The notes: generated by a model from the sequence alone, not told the origin. Counted from the first letter of the stretch, positions 1-11,608 are shown. The stretch is DNA of 64,000 nt from Nocardioides glacieisoli (GCF_004137245.1 NZ_SDWS01000010.1:1-64000), one strand, 5' to 3'. Program-made: numbers and translations.

Positions 1-101
1 GCCCGCACCTCATCGATCGCGCCCCCACTCCGACGACACCACCGCCGCCGCCGGAGCAGACACGTCCGCGCCACCCACCTGTTGACACGTCCTACCGCCA
101 G
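1..101. other. Window edge, no gene seen
   Basis: No convincing reading frame was found before the stop codon of the glycosylase gene at 102. The sequence is GC-rich without a clear hairpin. It may hold the end of an intergenic region cut by the window. Confidence 0.4.
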
Positions 102-683
102 CTAGGCACCGCCGAGGACTCCCGCAGCCCGCGCCGCCTCGGCGTACGCCGCTGCGAGGGAGTCGACCGTGTCGTGGGCGTTGAGGCCCGAGGGGTTGGG
201 CACGACGAAGACGCGCGAGGTGCCCCAGCGCTCGGGCTGCTCGCCCACCGTGGCCTTCCGCTCGCCGAACGCAGAGCGGTAGGCAGTGATGCCCGCGACC
301 GCCACCACGACGGGCCGGCGCTCGGCGACCAGCTCACGGAGTCGCCGCCCACCGTCGCGCAGCTCCTCGACGGTCAGCTCGTCCGCCCGCGCCGTCGCGC
401 GCGCGACGACGTTGGTGATCCCGATGCCGCGGCTGCGGAACAGCTCGCGGTCCTCGTCCGTCATCCCGGCCGACGGGTCGACCTGCTGCTGGAGGATCCC
501 GGCGCGCAGGAGTGCGGGGTAGAACCGGTTGCCCGGGCGGGCGAAGTGGGTCTGGGTGGCGGCGGTCCAGAGGCCGGGGTTGATGCCGACGAAGAGGAGT
601 CGCAGCGGCCGGTCGACCGGTGGCAGCAGGTCCGGGACCTCGACGTCGCGGAATGACTCCAGCTCGGCCTTCGTGAACCCCAT
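102..683 (-). CDS. mug: Mug-type G/U(T) mismatch-specific DNA glycosylase
   Basis: Encodes 193 aa of the family 2 uracil-DNA glycosylases (MUG/TDG), which excise uracil or thymine from G:U and G:T mismatches. The two family signatures are visible: GINPGL near residue 31 (active-site Asn loop) and VPNPSGLNAH near residue 160 (intercalation loop). The start is the ATG of MGFTKAEL; the open frame extends much further upstream but that part is not family-like. A CAGGAT hexamer ends 6 nt before this ATG, so the mRNA may be leaderless. It stands alone and faces a divergent small membrane protein gene. Family assignment is firm; substrate preference is inferred. Confidence 0.9.
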   Translation of the reverse strand: MGFTKAELESFRDVEVPDLLPPVDRPLRLLFVGINPGLWTAATQTHFARPGNRFYPALLRAGILQQQVDPSAGMTDEDRELFRSRGIGITNVVARATARADELTVEELRDGGRRLRELVAERRPVVVAVAGITAYRSAFGERKATVGEQPERWGTSRVFVVPNPSGLNAHDTVDSLAAAYAEAARAAGVLGGA

Positions 684-759
684 GAGCCCATCCTGCCGTG
701 CCCCGACCGGTGCCGCGGGCGTGGTGACGGCAGGGCGTCCCAGGCGTACCGTGGAGAGG

Positions 760-1185
760 GTGAGCTGGCTCCGGGACTTCGGTCCGCTGGTGGTGACCTG
801 GATGGGCATCCAGGTCCTGCTCATGTGCATGTTCGGGATGTGGGCCGGCTGGCACGGGTGGCAGCGTCGCCTCGGCACCCGTGTGGTCAGGCTCGCCCGT
901 CCCGTCCGTCCCGCACCACTGGCGCCGCGGGGCAGGCCCGTCGAGCAGGTCGCCGCCGACCTGCGTCGGTTGCGGGTGGCCTTCGCCCGGGACGGCCTGC
1001 GCTTCGCGAAGTGGGAGGGCACGCGACTGGCGTACGACGCCGCGCTCGCCGAGGGCGCGGACGCCTTCGAGATCCCCCACCTCCTGGCGCTACTGCCGGC
1101 GGGCGTGGAACGGGACGTCGAACGGGCACGGGTCGAGCGACTCCTCGAGGACGTCGGCCTGCTGCTCGGCGACCGCGCCGCCTAG
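760..1185 (+). CDS. Small membrane-anchored protein of unknown function
   Basis: Unrecognised 141 aa protein. It begins with one hydrophobic segment (about residues 7-30, VVTWMGIQVLLMCMFGMWAG) followed by a basic linker and a soluble, charged, probably helical C-terminal domain. The GTG at 760 is chosen because a TACCGT -10 box (747-752) lies exactly 7 nt upstream, the leaderless layout repeated in this window; an ATG at 802 would cut into the membrane segment. Its end overlaps the end of the convergent gene by 4 nt. No function is proposed. Confidence 0.6.
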   Translation: MSWLRDFGPLVVTWMGIQVLLMCMFGMWAGWHGWQRRLGTRVVRLARPVRPAPLAPRGRPVEQVAADLRRLRVAFARDGLRFAKWEGTRLAYDAALAEGADAFEIPHLLALLPAGVERDVERARVERLLEDVGLLLGDRAA

Positions 1186-1664
1186 CTCGCCTCGAAGTCG
1201 TACGTGCCGCCGCTCGCGGCGATGATCGACGTGCGCGACCCCGCGCTGCTGCGGATCATCGGCGTAGGCGCCTCATGGCCCGTGCGCTCCACGACCGTGG
1301 CCATCCGGGTGATGAACAGGACCTGCTCGGGTGAGTCCTCGACGACGGCGGCAGCGGGCACCGAGTAGTGCGTGACGTGTGCGCCCTGTGCGAGGAGCCG
1401 GGGGAGGTAGTCGCCGAACCACTGCTCGAGGAGCGAGCGACTCGCACAGCCGCACGACAGCCGGTCATCGCCGGGATACGACTCGAAGATGCCGGGGTCT
1501 CGGGGGTGCGGGTGCGTGACGCGGTGCTCGGCCTCCATGTAGCGGACGATCTCCTCCGCCTCGGCGGTGAGCCAGTGCGAGGTGTACGGGCCCAGCCACT
1601 CGACCCGCCACCCCGGAGGCTGCGGGAACTCCAGCCGCCAGACGCTCATGGACTCTCGGGGCAC
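1182..1664 (-). CDS. Hypothetical protein (160 aa)
   Basis: Soluble 160 aa protein, not recognised. It is rich in aromatic residues in the N-terminal half (WRLEFPQPPGWRVEWLGPYTSHWL) and has a CGC triplet around residue 72, but no motif that I can assign. The GTG at 1664 is supported by a TAGGGT box at 1671-1676, 6 nt upstream, suggesting a leaderless transcript; an in-frame ATG at 1649 is the alternative. It converges with the small membrane protein gene, overlapping by 4 nt. Confidence 0.55.
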   Translation of the reverse strand: MPRESMSVWRLEFPQPPGWRVEWLGPYTSHWLTAEAEEIVRYMEAEHRVTHPHPRDPGIFESYPGDDRLSCGCASRSLLEQWFGDYLPRLLAQGAHVTHYSVPAAAVVEDSPEQVLFITRMATVVERTGHEAPTPMIRSSAGSRTSIIAASGGTYDFEAS

Positions 1665-1699
1665 CCCGCGACCCTAGTCAGCAGGTGCCGAGGATGCAC

Positions 1700-1733
1700 G
1701 AGACCCCGCCTCCCTTGCGGGAGGCGGGGTCTC
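1700..1733 (-). terminator. Strong hairpin downstream of tuf
   Basis: A perfect 15-bp GC-rich stem (1700-1714 with 1719-1733) and a 4-nt loop lie about 105 nt past the tuf stop codon. It lacks a clear U tract, as is usual for actinobacterial terminators. It probably ends the rpsL-rpsG-fusA-tuf transcript. Confidence 0.75.
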
Positions 1734-1766
1734 GGTGTGGTGCGTGTGCGCCCTCAGGCGCTCAGA

Positions 1767-1837
1767 TCACTTGGTGATCTTGCCGGCGTTGCCGGCATTG
1801 GGCGGAGCCGGCCACCCGAGGGTGGTCGGCTCCGTCA

Positions 1838-1838
<1 letters not shown>
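1767..1838 (-). other. 23-codon ORF coupled to tuf, repeating the tuf 3' end
   Basis: The tuf stop codon overlaps an ATG (TGATG), opening a frame of 23 codons that ends with K-I-T-K-stop, the same four residues and stop as EF-Tu. A 17-nt direct repeat, ATCACTTGGTGATCTTG, is present at 1766-1782 and at 1837-1853 (plus-strand text). A 13-bp imperfect hairpin (1804-1816 with 1821-1833) lies inside. It may be the relic of a recombination or duplication at the end of tuf, or a coupled tail peptide; nothing shows that it is translated. Confidence 0.3.
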
Positions 1839-3031
<1,193 letters not shown>

Positions 3032-3123
3032 TGGGGCTCCTCCTGGTTGGGTTTGAACTTGAACTCATGGGTGTGTTGCGGGGGTGGTGCGGGCCTGGTT
3101 GCTCGTGGCCCGGTCCGGGGCGA

Positions 3124-5235
<2,112 letters not shown>

Positions 5236-5282
5236 TGAAAGTCTCAGTCCCTCGTAAGAGTTGGTGGGTTGTTGATGGCGGG

Positions 5283-5307
5283 GCGGGGCTCCCGACGGGA
5301 GCCCCGC
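5283..5307 (-). terminator. Intra-operon hairpin between rpsG and fusA
   Basis: A perfect 11-bp stem (5283-5293 with 5297-5307) with a 3-nt loop begins 5 nt past the rpsG stop codon, within the str operon. It could be a partial terminator, a processing site or a 3' stabiliser that makes rpsL-rpsG and fusA-tuf levels differ. This role is inferred. Confidence 0.5.
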
Positions 5308-5312
5308 TCAGA

Positions 5313-5783
5313 TCACCAGCGGTAGTGGGCGAAGGCCTTGTTGGACTCGGCCATCTTGTGGGTGTCCTCGCGCTTCTTCACAGCGGCACCGAGGCCGTTG
5401 CTCGCGTCGAGGATCTCGTTCATGAGGCGCTCGGCCATGGTCTTCTCGCGACGGTCGGCGGCGTAGCCCACGAGCCAGCGCAGCGCCAGCGTGGTGGAGC
5501 GGTTGGCCTTGACCTCGACGGGGACCTGGTAGGTCGCACCGCCGACGCGGCGGGACTTGACCTCGATGGCGGGCTTGACGTTGTCCATCGCGCGCTTGAG
5601 CGCGACGACGGGGTCGGAACCGGTCTTGTCGCGAACACCCTCGAGAGCGGTGTAGACGATGCGCTGCGCCACGGCCTTCTTGCCGTCCTGCAGGACCTTG
5701 GAGACGAGCTGGGTGACCAGCTGCGAGCCGTAGACCGGGTCAGAGACGAGGGGGCGCTTGGGAGCGGGACCCTTGCGAGGCAT
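5313..5783 (-). CDS. rpsG: Small ribosomal subunit protein uS7
   Basis: Full-length uS7 (156 aa), a primary 16S rRNA binder that organises the head of the 30S subunit. It begins [13 protein letters not shown] and ends with the family-typical [14 protein letters not shown]. Its ATG overlaps the rpsL stop codon in a TAATG arrangement, so translation of the two is coupled. It is the second gene of the str operon. Confidence 0.98.
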   Translation of the reverse strand: MPRKGPAPKRPLVSDPVYGSQLVTQLVSKVLQDGKKAVAQRIVYTALEGVRDKTGSDPVVALKRAMDNVKPAIEVKSRRVGGATYQVPVEVKANRSTTLALRWLVGYAADRREKTMAERLMNEILDASNGLGAAVKKREDTHKMAESNKAFAHYRW

Positions 5784-6154
5784 TACTTCTCCTTCTTCGC
5801 GCCGTAGCGGCTGCGGGCCTGCTTGCGGTTCTTGACACCCTGGGTGTCGAGCGTGCCGCGGATGATCTTGTAGCGGACACCGGGAAGGTCCTTCACACGG
5901 CCGCCGCGCACGAGCACGATCGAGTGCTCCTGCAGGTTGTGACCGACACCCGGGATGTAGGCGGTGACCTCGACGCCACTGCTCAGGCGCACGCGGGCGA
6001 CCTTGCGGAGGGCGGAGTTCGGCTTCTTCGGGGTGGTCGTGTAGACGCGGGTGCAGACGCCACGGCGCTGCGGAGATCCCTTCAGGGCGGGCGTCTTGGA
6101 CTTCGACACCTTGTCCTGGCGGCCCTTGCGGACCAGCTGGTTGATGGTGGGCAC
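5783..6154 (-). CDS. rpsL: Small ribosomal subunit protein uS12
   Basis: uS12 (123 aa) sits at the decoding centre and controls accuracy. The start is the GTG of [15 protein letters not shown], which matches the conserved N terminus of the family; the open frame upstream is leader sequence. A GAGAGGGAA ribosome-binding site precedes it. Lys43 in [11 protein letters not shown] and Lys88 in [10 protein letters not shown], the classical streptomycin-resistance positions, are both wild type. It is the first gene of the operon, behind a leader of roughly 150 nt. Confidence 0.98.
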   Translation of the reverse strand: MPTINQLVRKGRQDKVSKSKTPALKGSPQRRGVCTRVYTTTPKKPNSALRKVARVRLSSGVEVTAYIPGVGHNLQEHSIVLVRGGRVKDLPGVRYKIIRGTLDTQGVKNRKQARSRYGAKKEK

Positions 6155-6317
6155 CGGGTGGTTCCCTCTCTCTGTCTTCTCGTCTCGGACCGGCGCGGTG
6201 CCGGACTCGGGGGTGTTGCGGTGGAGATCTGTGCCTGTGCGGCCCCGAGGGCCGCTCCCCACCAGCGGGCAGTTGAGTGCGCGCGCAGGGGTCTGGGCGT
6301 GCCAGACACAAGGATTG

Positions 6318-6347
6318 AGGCTACTCGGGGCGTACGGGCAGGGTCAA
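6318..6347 (-). promoter_or_regulatory. Promoter of the str operon
   Basis: On the minus strand, TTGACC (6347-6342) and TAGCCT (6323-6318) are separated by 18 bp, a near-consensus housekeeping promoter. The resulting leader to the rpsL GTG contains a 7-bp hairpin (6239-6255). The -35 box overlaps the 3' end of the upstream MFS gene. Confidence 0.65.
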
Positions 6348-7585
6348 AACGCCGCAGGAGCCGTCCGGGCGCCGTCCTGCACGTCGCCCTGGGCCACTTC
6401 ATCGTTCGCGGCGACCCGCCCGTGGCGGGCCCGTTCGAGCCTCAGGTACAGCATCGCAGACAGCACAACCCCCACGATCGTCATGAGGCCGCCACCGAGC
6501 AGCGTCCAGCGCGCGCCGTACTCGTGTCCGATCCAGCCGATGATGGGCGCGCCGACCGGCGTGCCGCCCATGAAGATCATCAGGTAGAGCGCCATCACCC
6601 GGCCTCGGACGCCGGCGTCGGTGTGCAGCTGCATGTAGGTGTTCGCACTGGTGATGAACGTCAGTGCGGTGAGGCCGGTGATCGGCGTGAGGAGCGCGAA
6701 TGTGAGGTACGTCGGCATCAGGCCGGCGAGCATCACCGTGGCACCGAACGCGAGCGCGGAGCCCACGACGAGTCGGTGGCGTACGTGCTCGCGGCGCGCA
6801 GCCAGCAGGGCGCCGGTGAGCGAGCCGACGGCCAGGAAGCTGCCGAGCAGGCCGAACTCGGTCGGCCCCTTGCCGAAGACCTCGGTGGCCATCAGCGCGG
6901 ACGTGATCTGGAAGTTGAGGCCGAACGTGCCGGCGAAGAAGACCAGCCCGAGCACCAGCATCAGGTCGGGCCGGGCGCGGACGTAGGCGACGCCCTCGCG
7001 CAGTGCGCCAGGTCCGCGCTGCGCCAGGGCGGGCGAGTCGATCCGGGCGACGTCGAGGTGGCGCAGCGACCAGATCGGGGCGGCGTACGACACCGCGTTG
7101 AGCAGGATCACCCACCCGGTCCCGACGGCTCCCCCGCCCATCACGGCGATGAGCAGGCCGGCCAGCCCGGGGCCGACGAGACGCGCGGCGTTGAAGCTGG
7201 CGGAGTTGAGGCCGACCGCGTTGGTCAGATCGACCGGGTCGACGATCTCGGACACGAACGACTGGCGCGCGGGGGCGTCGAAGGCCGACGCCGAACCCAG
7301 CAGGAAGGCAAGGACGTAGACGTGCCACACCTCGGCGGTGCCGGTGACGGCGAGCAGGCCGAGGACCAGGGCGGGCAGTGCCATGCCGAGGTTGGTCAGC
7401 TGGAGCAGGCGCTGCTTGGGCATCCGGTCGGCGACCAGCCCGGCGAACGGCGTCAGGAGCAGGAAGGGAAGGAACTGCAGCCCCGTGGTGATGCCGAGCG
7501 CGGTGGCGCCGGAGCCGACGGCGAGCTCGAGAACCAGCCAGTCCTGGGCGACACGCTGCATCCAGGTGCCCGTGTTGGACACCAC
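6344..7585 (-). CDS. MFS transporter, probable drug/metabolite exporter
   Basis: A major facilitator superfamily protein with about 12 hydrophobic segments, of the kind related to MFS_3/enterobactin-exporter-like proteins (early motif NTGTWMQRVAQDWLVLEL, then the loop-2/3 motif GLVADRMPKQRLL). The GTG at 7585 is the first canonical start, but the family N terminus (FRSLANPNYRRYAAGG) is encoded upstream of it in frame. A GAGGAG Shine-Dalgarno lies 5 nt before an ACG codon at 7645-7643, giving MSPTFRSL if ACG is used or is an error for ATG. It follows the marR-like gene closely, so the repressor probably controls it. Confidence 0.85.
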   Translation of the reverse strand: MVSNTGTWMQRVAQDWLVLELAVGSGATALGITTGLQFLPFLLLTPFAGLVADRMPKQRLLQLTNLGMALPALVLGLLAVTGTAEVWHVYVLAFLLGSASAFDAPARQSFVSEIVDPVDLTNAVGLNSASFNAARLVGPGLAGLLIAVMGGGAVGTGWVILLNAVSYAAPIWSLRHLDVARIDSPALAQRGPGALREGVAYVRARPDLMLVLGLVFFAGTFGLNFQITSALMATEVFGKGPTEFGLLGSFLAVGSLTGALLAARREHVRHRLVVGSALAFGATVMLAGLMPTYLTFALLTPITGLTALTFITSANTYMQLHTDAGVRGRVMALYLMIFMGGTPVGAPIIGWIGHEYGARWTLLGGGLMTIVGVVLSAMLYLRLERARHGRVAANDEVAQGDVQDGARTAPAAF

Positions 7586-7680
7586 GCCGCCGGCGGCGTA
7601 GCGGCGGTAGTTGGGGTTCGCGAGGGAACGGAACGTGGGACTCGTGGTGACTCCTCGGTCGGTCTCGGTCAGTCGGTGTG

Positions 7681-8124
7681 TCAGTCGGTGGTGGCGAGGC
7701 GGGCCAGGATCGGGGCGGCCTCGCGGAGGGTGGCCCGCTCGGCGGGCGTCAGGCGGGAGAGCTGCTGCGACAGCCAGGCGTCGCGGCGCTGCCGGTCGGC
7801 GAGCACGGCGGCACGACCGGCGTCGGTCAGCGAGACGACGACCTGGCGGCCGTCGGTCTCGTGCGGACGGCGTACGACGTAGCCGTCGCCCTCGAGACAG
7901 TTGACCGTTCGGGTCATGGACGGCGGCTGGACCCGCTCGGCGCGGGCCAGGTCGCCGACGGTCTGCTCCCCCAGCCGCACGAGCAGCCCGAGCACGACCA
8001 TCTGGCCGATGCTCAGGTCGTTGTCGGGGTGGCGCTCGTGGGCCAGGCGTCGGCGGAGGCGCATGACCGAGGCGCGGAGCTCTGAGGCGAGCCCGGCGTC
8101 GGTGCGGAGGTCGGCGGTCGGCAT
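7681..8124 (-). CDS. MarR family transcriptional regulator
   Basis: A 147 aa winged-helix regulator of the MarR family; the helix-turn-helix and wing read as LTVGDLARAERVQPPSMTR-like followed by the basic wing RRPHETDGRQVVVSLT, typical of repressors of exporters that sense phenolic or antibiotic ligands. The ATG at 8124 is chosen over 8142 because TATGCT lies 6 nt upstream of it (leaderless layout) and because an operator-like inverted repeat overlaps the longer start. The MFS exporter gene follows on the same strand. Confidence 0.88.
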   Translation of the reverse strand: MPTADLRTDAGLASELRASVMRLRRRLAHERHPDNDLSIGQMVVLGLLVRLGEQTVGDLARAERVQPPSMTRTVNCLEGDGYVVRRPHETDGRQVVVSLTDAGRAAVLADRQRRDAWLSQQLSRLTPAERATLREAAPILARLATTD

Positions 8125-8127
8125 GTC

Positions 8128-8155
8128 GTTAGCATAACTCATTACCTGTGCTAAC
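8128..8155 (-). promoter_or_regulatory. MarR operator candidate over its own -10 box
   Basis: GTTAGCA (8128-8134) and TGCTAAC (8149-8155) form a 7-bp inverted repeat with 14 bp between, a size typical for MarR dimers. It overlaps the TATGCT -10 box of the regulator gene, so binding would repress the regulator and its exporter. Confidence 0.6.
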
Positions 8156-8187
8156 TATTCCGGCGGCCGGCGGCTGGGTCATCCGCC

Positions 8188-8218
8188 ACTTGTCAGGCTC
8201 TCGCTGAACTTGTCAGGC
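8188..8218. repeat. Two 11-bp direct repeats spaced 20 bp
   Basis: ACTTGTCAGGC occurs at 8188-8198 and 8208-8218, start to start 20 bp, or two helical turns, between the MarR gene and the terminator of the purine permease. The spacing would suit a cooperative DNA-binding protein upstream of the marR promoter. No known site is recognised. Confidence 0.4.
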
Positions 8219-8236
8219 CGTGCACGGGCCGACATG

Positions 8237-8270
8237 TTCAGTGATCCCCGGTCAGCCGGGGATCACTGAA
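8237..8270 (-). terminator. Terminator of the purine permease gene
   Basis: A perfect 15-bp stem (8237-8251 with 8256-8270) and a TCAG loop lie 20 nt beyond the permease stop codon. Confidence 0.75.
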
Positions 8271-8290
8271 GAGGTGAGCAGCGGGACGAC

Positions 8291-9769
8291 TCAGGTGAGC
8301 CAGGAGGTGATCGGGGCGATCGCGAAGTACACGACGAAGAGGGCCGCGACGATCCACATCAGTGGGTGCACCTCGCGCGCCTTGCCGACCACCAGCTTGA
8401 TCAGCACGTAGGCCAGGAAGCCGGCACCGATGCCGACGCTGATGGAGTAGGTGAACGGCATCAGCACGATCGTCAGGAACGCCGGGATCGCGATCTCGAG
8501 GTCCTCCCAGTCGATGCCCCTGACCTGCTGCATCATCAGGAAGCCGACCAGGACCAGGGCCGGCACGGCCGCCTCGGAGGGGATCGCCTCGACGAGCGGG
8601 GCGAAGAGCGTCGCGAGCAGGAACAGCACGCCCGTCACGACCGACGCGAGACCGGTGCGCGCGCCCTCGCCGACGCCGGAGGCCGACTCGATGTAGGACG
8701 TGTTGGACGAGACGCCGGCGGCACCGCCGGCCATCGCCGCGACGGAGTCCACGATGAGGATCCGCTGCGAGTGGGGCGGGATGCCCTCCTCGTCGTTGAG
8801 CCCGGCCTCGGCGCCGATGGCCGTCATCGTGCCCATCGTGTCGAAGAAGTCGGCGAGCAGCAGCGTGAAGGCGAGGAGCAGGGCGGCGAGGAAGCCCACG
8901 GATGAGAAGGCCCCGAAGAGGGAGAACTGGCCGAGGGTGCCGAAGTCCGGGACGTCGACGACGCCGTTAAGCTCGGGGACGTTGAGCGCCCAGTTGCCCG
9001 GACCGTCCTGGGCCGCTGCACCGAGGTCGAGGACCGCCTGGACCACGAACGCCAGCACCGTCGTGACGATGATCGAGATCAGGATCGCCCCGCGCACGCG
9101 GCGTACCCAGAGCGCGATGATGAGCACGACGCCGATCGCGAAGACGAGGACCGGCCAGCCGGTCAGCGTGCCGCCGTTGCCGAGCTGGACCGGGACCGTC
9201 GTCTGGAACGCGTCGGGGATGCGGGTCACGAAGCCCGCGTCGACGAAGCCGATGAGGGCGATGAAGAGCCCGATGCCGACCGAGATCGCGACCTTCAGCT
9301 GCTGCGGCACCGCGTGGAACACGGCCTTGCGGAAGCCGGTCAGCACGAGGACCAGGATGATGATGCCCTCGAGGACGATCAGGCCCATCGCGTCCTCCCA
9401 GGTCGACCGGGTGGCGATGGCGTTGGCGACGAACGCGTTGAGCCCGAGGCCGGTCGCGAGCGCCAACGGGAAGTTGGCAACGGCCCCCATGAGGATCGTC
9501 AGCACGCCGGCGACCAGGGCCGTGCCCGCGGCGATCACGGGCAGGTTCGACCCGTCGCCGGGCCCTCCGCCGAGGAACGCCCCCGTCGAGTCCGGCACGA
9601 AGCCGAGGATCAGCGGGTTCAGCACGATGATGTAGGCCATCGTCAGGAAGGTCACGACGCCGCCGCGGACCTCGCTCCCGACGCTCGAGCCTCGCTCGGT
9701 GATGCGGAAGAACCCGTCGAGGCCGGAGGCCTTCGGGGTGGGCCGCGTGGTCTGGGTGTCGTCGCTCAC
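8291..9769 (-). CDS. NCS2 family purine permease (AzgA/GhxP-like)
   Basis: A 492 aa polytopic membrane protein of the AzgA-like branch of the nucleobase-cation symporter-2 family, which takes up guanine, hypoxanthine or adenine with protons. Signatures include FFRITERGSSVGSEVRGGVVTFLTMAYI at the N terminus, the ATGLGLNAFVA loop and DFFDTMGTM in the substrate region. The GTG of VSDDTQTTRPT is taken as the start; the upstream frame overlaps the divergent DUF2530 promoter. It ends in front of a strong terminator and appears monocistronic. Confidence 0.9.
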   Translation of the reverse strand: MSDDTQTTRPTPKASGLDGFFRITERGSSVGSEVRGGVVTFLTMAYIIVLNPLILGFVPDSTGAFLGGGPGDGSNLPVIAAGTALVAGVLTILMGAVANFPLALATGLGLNAFVANAIATRSTWEDAMGLIVLEGIIILVLVLTGFRKAVFHAVPQQLKVAISVGIGLFIALIGFVDAGFVTRIPDAFQTTVPVQLGNGGTLTGWPVLVFAIGVVLIIALWVRRVRGAILISIIVTTVLAFVVQAVLDLGAAAQDGPGNWALNVPELNGVVDVPDFGTLGQFSLFGAFSSVGFLAALLLAFTLLLADFFDTMGTMTAIGAEAGLNDEEGIPPHSQRILIVDSVAAMAGGAAGVSSNTSYIESASGVGEGARTGLASVVTGVLFLLATLFAPLVEAIPSEAAVPALVLVGFLMMQQVRGIDWEDLEIAIPAFLTIVLMPFTYSISVGIGAGFLAYVLIKLVVGKAREVHPLMWIVAALFVVYFAIAPITSWLT

Positions 9770-9839
9770 GGAACGGCAGTGTGGCAGAGCGGTGTGACGT
9801 GCGTGTTTCGCCTCGCCGCCGCGAGGTAGCGTGACGCTC

Positions 9840-10130
9840 GTGGACCTGGGCGACGAGCAGCCGATGCAGCACGAGATCGGCAACCGCACCTACATCGTGG
9901 CGCAGGTCGCGCCGCTCGACGTCGACGGCGTCCGCACCACCGAGGTCGGCACGGCGCTCTGGTTGCTCGGCTTCCTCGGCCTCCTCCCCTTCTGGGGCAC
10001 GCTGCAGGAGAGCGGGCGCACCTGGTGGCTCTGGACGTGCCTCGCCGGCTTCGGCCTCGGCCTCTGCGGGCTGGAGTACTGCCGTCGTCGCCGCAAGGAG
10101 CGCGCCGTCCAGCAGGCGCGCCACCGATGA
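9840..10130 (+). CDS. DUF2530 membrane protein
   Basis: A 96 aa protein of the actinobacterial DUF2530 family: the signature PLDVDGVRTTEVGTALW is followed by two transmembrane helices (about residues 43-58 and 65-85) and a basic tail CRRRRKER. The function of the family is unknown. The GTG at 9840 is chosen rather than 9831 because a TAGCGT -10 box (9827-9832) lies exactly 7 nt before it. Its TGA stop overlaps the ATG of the methyltransferase gene, indicating translational coupling. Confidence 0.8.
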   Translation: MDLGDEQPMQHEIGNRTYIVAQVAPLDVDGVRTTEVGTALWLLGFLGLLPFWGTLQESGRTWWLWTCLAGFGLGLCGLEYCRRRRKERAVQQARHR

Positions 10131-10798
10131 GCACGCCCGACACACACGGCTCGGACCTGCCGAAGACCCGCTGGGAGCTCGCCGGCGAGGGCAACCGCGG
10201 CTACGGCACGAAGTTCGCCCGCCTGGTCGAGGAGGGAGCCGACGTCGACGGTGAGGCGCGCCTCGCCGACGTGCTCGTCGGTCGCGGCGCCCGCATCCTC
10301 GACATCGGCTCCGGGATGGGTCGGGTCGCCGCAGCACTGCAGGCCCGGGGGCACGCGGTCACCGCGGTCGAGCCGGACCCCGCGCTGGTCGAGCAGTCGC
10401 GCCGCACCTACCCCGACCTCGCCGTGGTCCACGCGGACGTCCTCGACGTCGCGCCCGCCGACCTCGGGGCTGACTACGACCTCGTGGTGCTCGTCGGCAA
10501 CGTGATGGTCTTCCTCGCCCCCGACACCGAGCGCGAGGTGCTGAGGCGCGTGCGCACGGTGCTCGCCCCCGGCGGTCGGGCCCTGGTCGGCTTCCACCCC
10601 GTCGACGGACCCGCGACGGCCCGTGCCTACAGTCCCGACGACTTCGTCGCCGACGTCACGGCGTGCGGGCTGCGCGTCGACCTGCGCGCGGGGTCGTACG
10701 AGCTCCACCCGCCGGCGGACGACTACACGGTCTGGGTGCTCTCCCGCGACGAGGACGCACCCGCGCCCACGTCGTTCGGCCACGCCCTCCAGGGCTGA
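10127..10798 (+). CDS. Class I SAM-dependent methyltransferase
   Basis: A 223 aa Rossmann-fold methyltransferase. Motif I is ILDIGSGMGRVAAAL (about residues 55-69), with the acidic VEPD at the end of strand beta2 and a VVLVGNVMVFL stretch for motif IV. The N-terminal KTRWELAGEGNRGYGTKFARL segment is common among small actinobacterial methyltransferases of unknown substrate. It overlaps the DUF2530 gene by ATGA, so the two are probably one unit, as often in actinobacteria. The substrate cannot be read from the sequence. Confidence 0.85.
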   Translation: MSTPDTHGSDLPKTRWELAGEGNRGYGTKFARLVEEGADVDGEARLADVLVGRGARILDIGSGMGRVAAALQARGHAVTAVEPDPALVEQSRRTYPDLAVVHADVLDVAPADLGADYDLVVLVGNVMVFLAPDTEREVLRRVRTVLAPGGRALVGFHPVDGPATARAYSPDDFVADVTACGLRVDLRAGSYELHPPADDYTVWVLSRDEDAPAPTSFGHALQG

Positions 10799-10813
10799 CC
10801 TCGGCGCTGCGTC

Positions 10814-11608
10814 TCAGAGCTTCTCGAACTCGTCGTCGGTGAGGGTGTCGAAGGCGTGGTCCGGCATCGGCAGCGGCTGCTGCTTGCGGGCCAGCTTGAC
10901 CTCGGAGTGAGCTCCGCAGCCGTGGTCGAAGGTGACCACCGAGCCGTCGTCGTTGGCGTTGCCGTTGGCGCAGACCCCGAAGCGGTCGGCGAGCGAGCCG
11001 TTGAGCCGGACCAGGAAGCCGCACGACCAGCATTGGTCGGGGGCGCTCTTGGCGATCGGCGCGTCGGGCCCGCCGGTGCCGGCGTTCCAGCGCTCGGCGG
11101 CCATGTCGAGGCCCTCGCGGCTCAGCGTGCGGACGCGGCCGAGACCCAGGTCCTGCGCGACGCGGCGCACCTGGGCGCGGTCGTCGTCGTCCAGCGGGTC
11201 GTCGCCGACGAGGTAGGTCGGGACCAGGCGGGCGTCCTCGTCCTCGACCGGGAGCAGGTCGCCGGGCGAGAGGTCGCCGGGCTGGAGGCGCTCCTTGTAG
11301 GGCACCCACACCGGGGCGACGATCGCGTCGTCACCGGGCAGCAGGACGACCTCGTTGACGGTCAGGTCCTTGCCGCGCTTGGCGCGGGTGAGCGTGACCG
11401 ACCAGTGCCAGCCGGGGTAGCCGGGTCGGGTGCAGGCGAAGTGGTGCGTGACGACCCGCTCCCCCTCGGCGTACGCACCCAGGTGGTCACCCACCTCGTC
11501 GCCGTCGGCGACCTCGAGCACGATGCCGCGCGCGAGGTCAGCGGCCTTGGCGAGGGCCGAGTCCGGCTTGCCGGAACGGGTCGGGAGAGCGATCACGTGC
11601 GCCATCAT
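10814..11608 (-). CDS. DUF3027 family protein
   Basis: A 264 aa soluble protein of the actinobacterial DUF3027 family, function unknown. Visible landmarks are HHFACTRPGYPGWHWSVTLTRA, the acidic central part and a cysteine-bearing C-terminal part with CWSCGFLVRL and CANGNANDDGS...HGCGAHSE, which could bind metal. Two adjacent ATG codons (11608 and 11605) compete as start. It is divergent from the second MFS gene and converges with the methyltransferase gene. Confidence 0.8.
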   Translation of the reverse strand: MMAHVIALPTRSGKPDSALAKAADLARGIVLEVADGDEVGDHLGAYAEGERVVTHHFACTRPGYPGWHWSVTLTRAKRGKDLTVNEVVLLPGDDAIVAPVWVPYKERLQPGDLSPGDLLPVEDEDARLVPTYLVGDDPLDDDDRAQVRRVAQDLGLGRVRTLSREGLDMAAERWNAGTGGPDAPIAKSAPDQCWSCGFLVRLNGSLADRFGVCANGNANDDGSVVTFDHGCGAHSEVKLARKQQPLPMPDHAFDTLTDDEFEKL

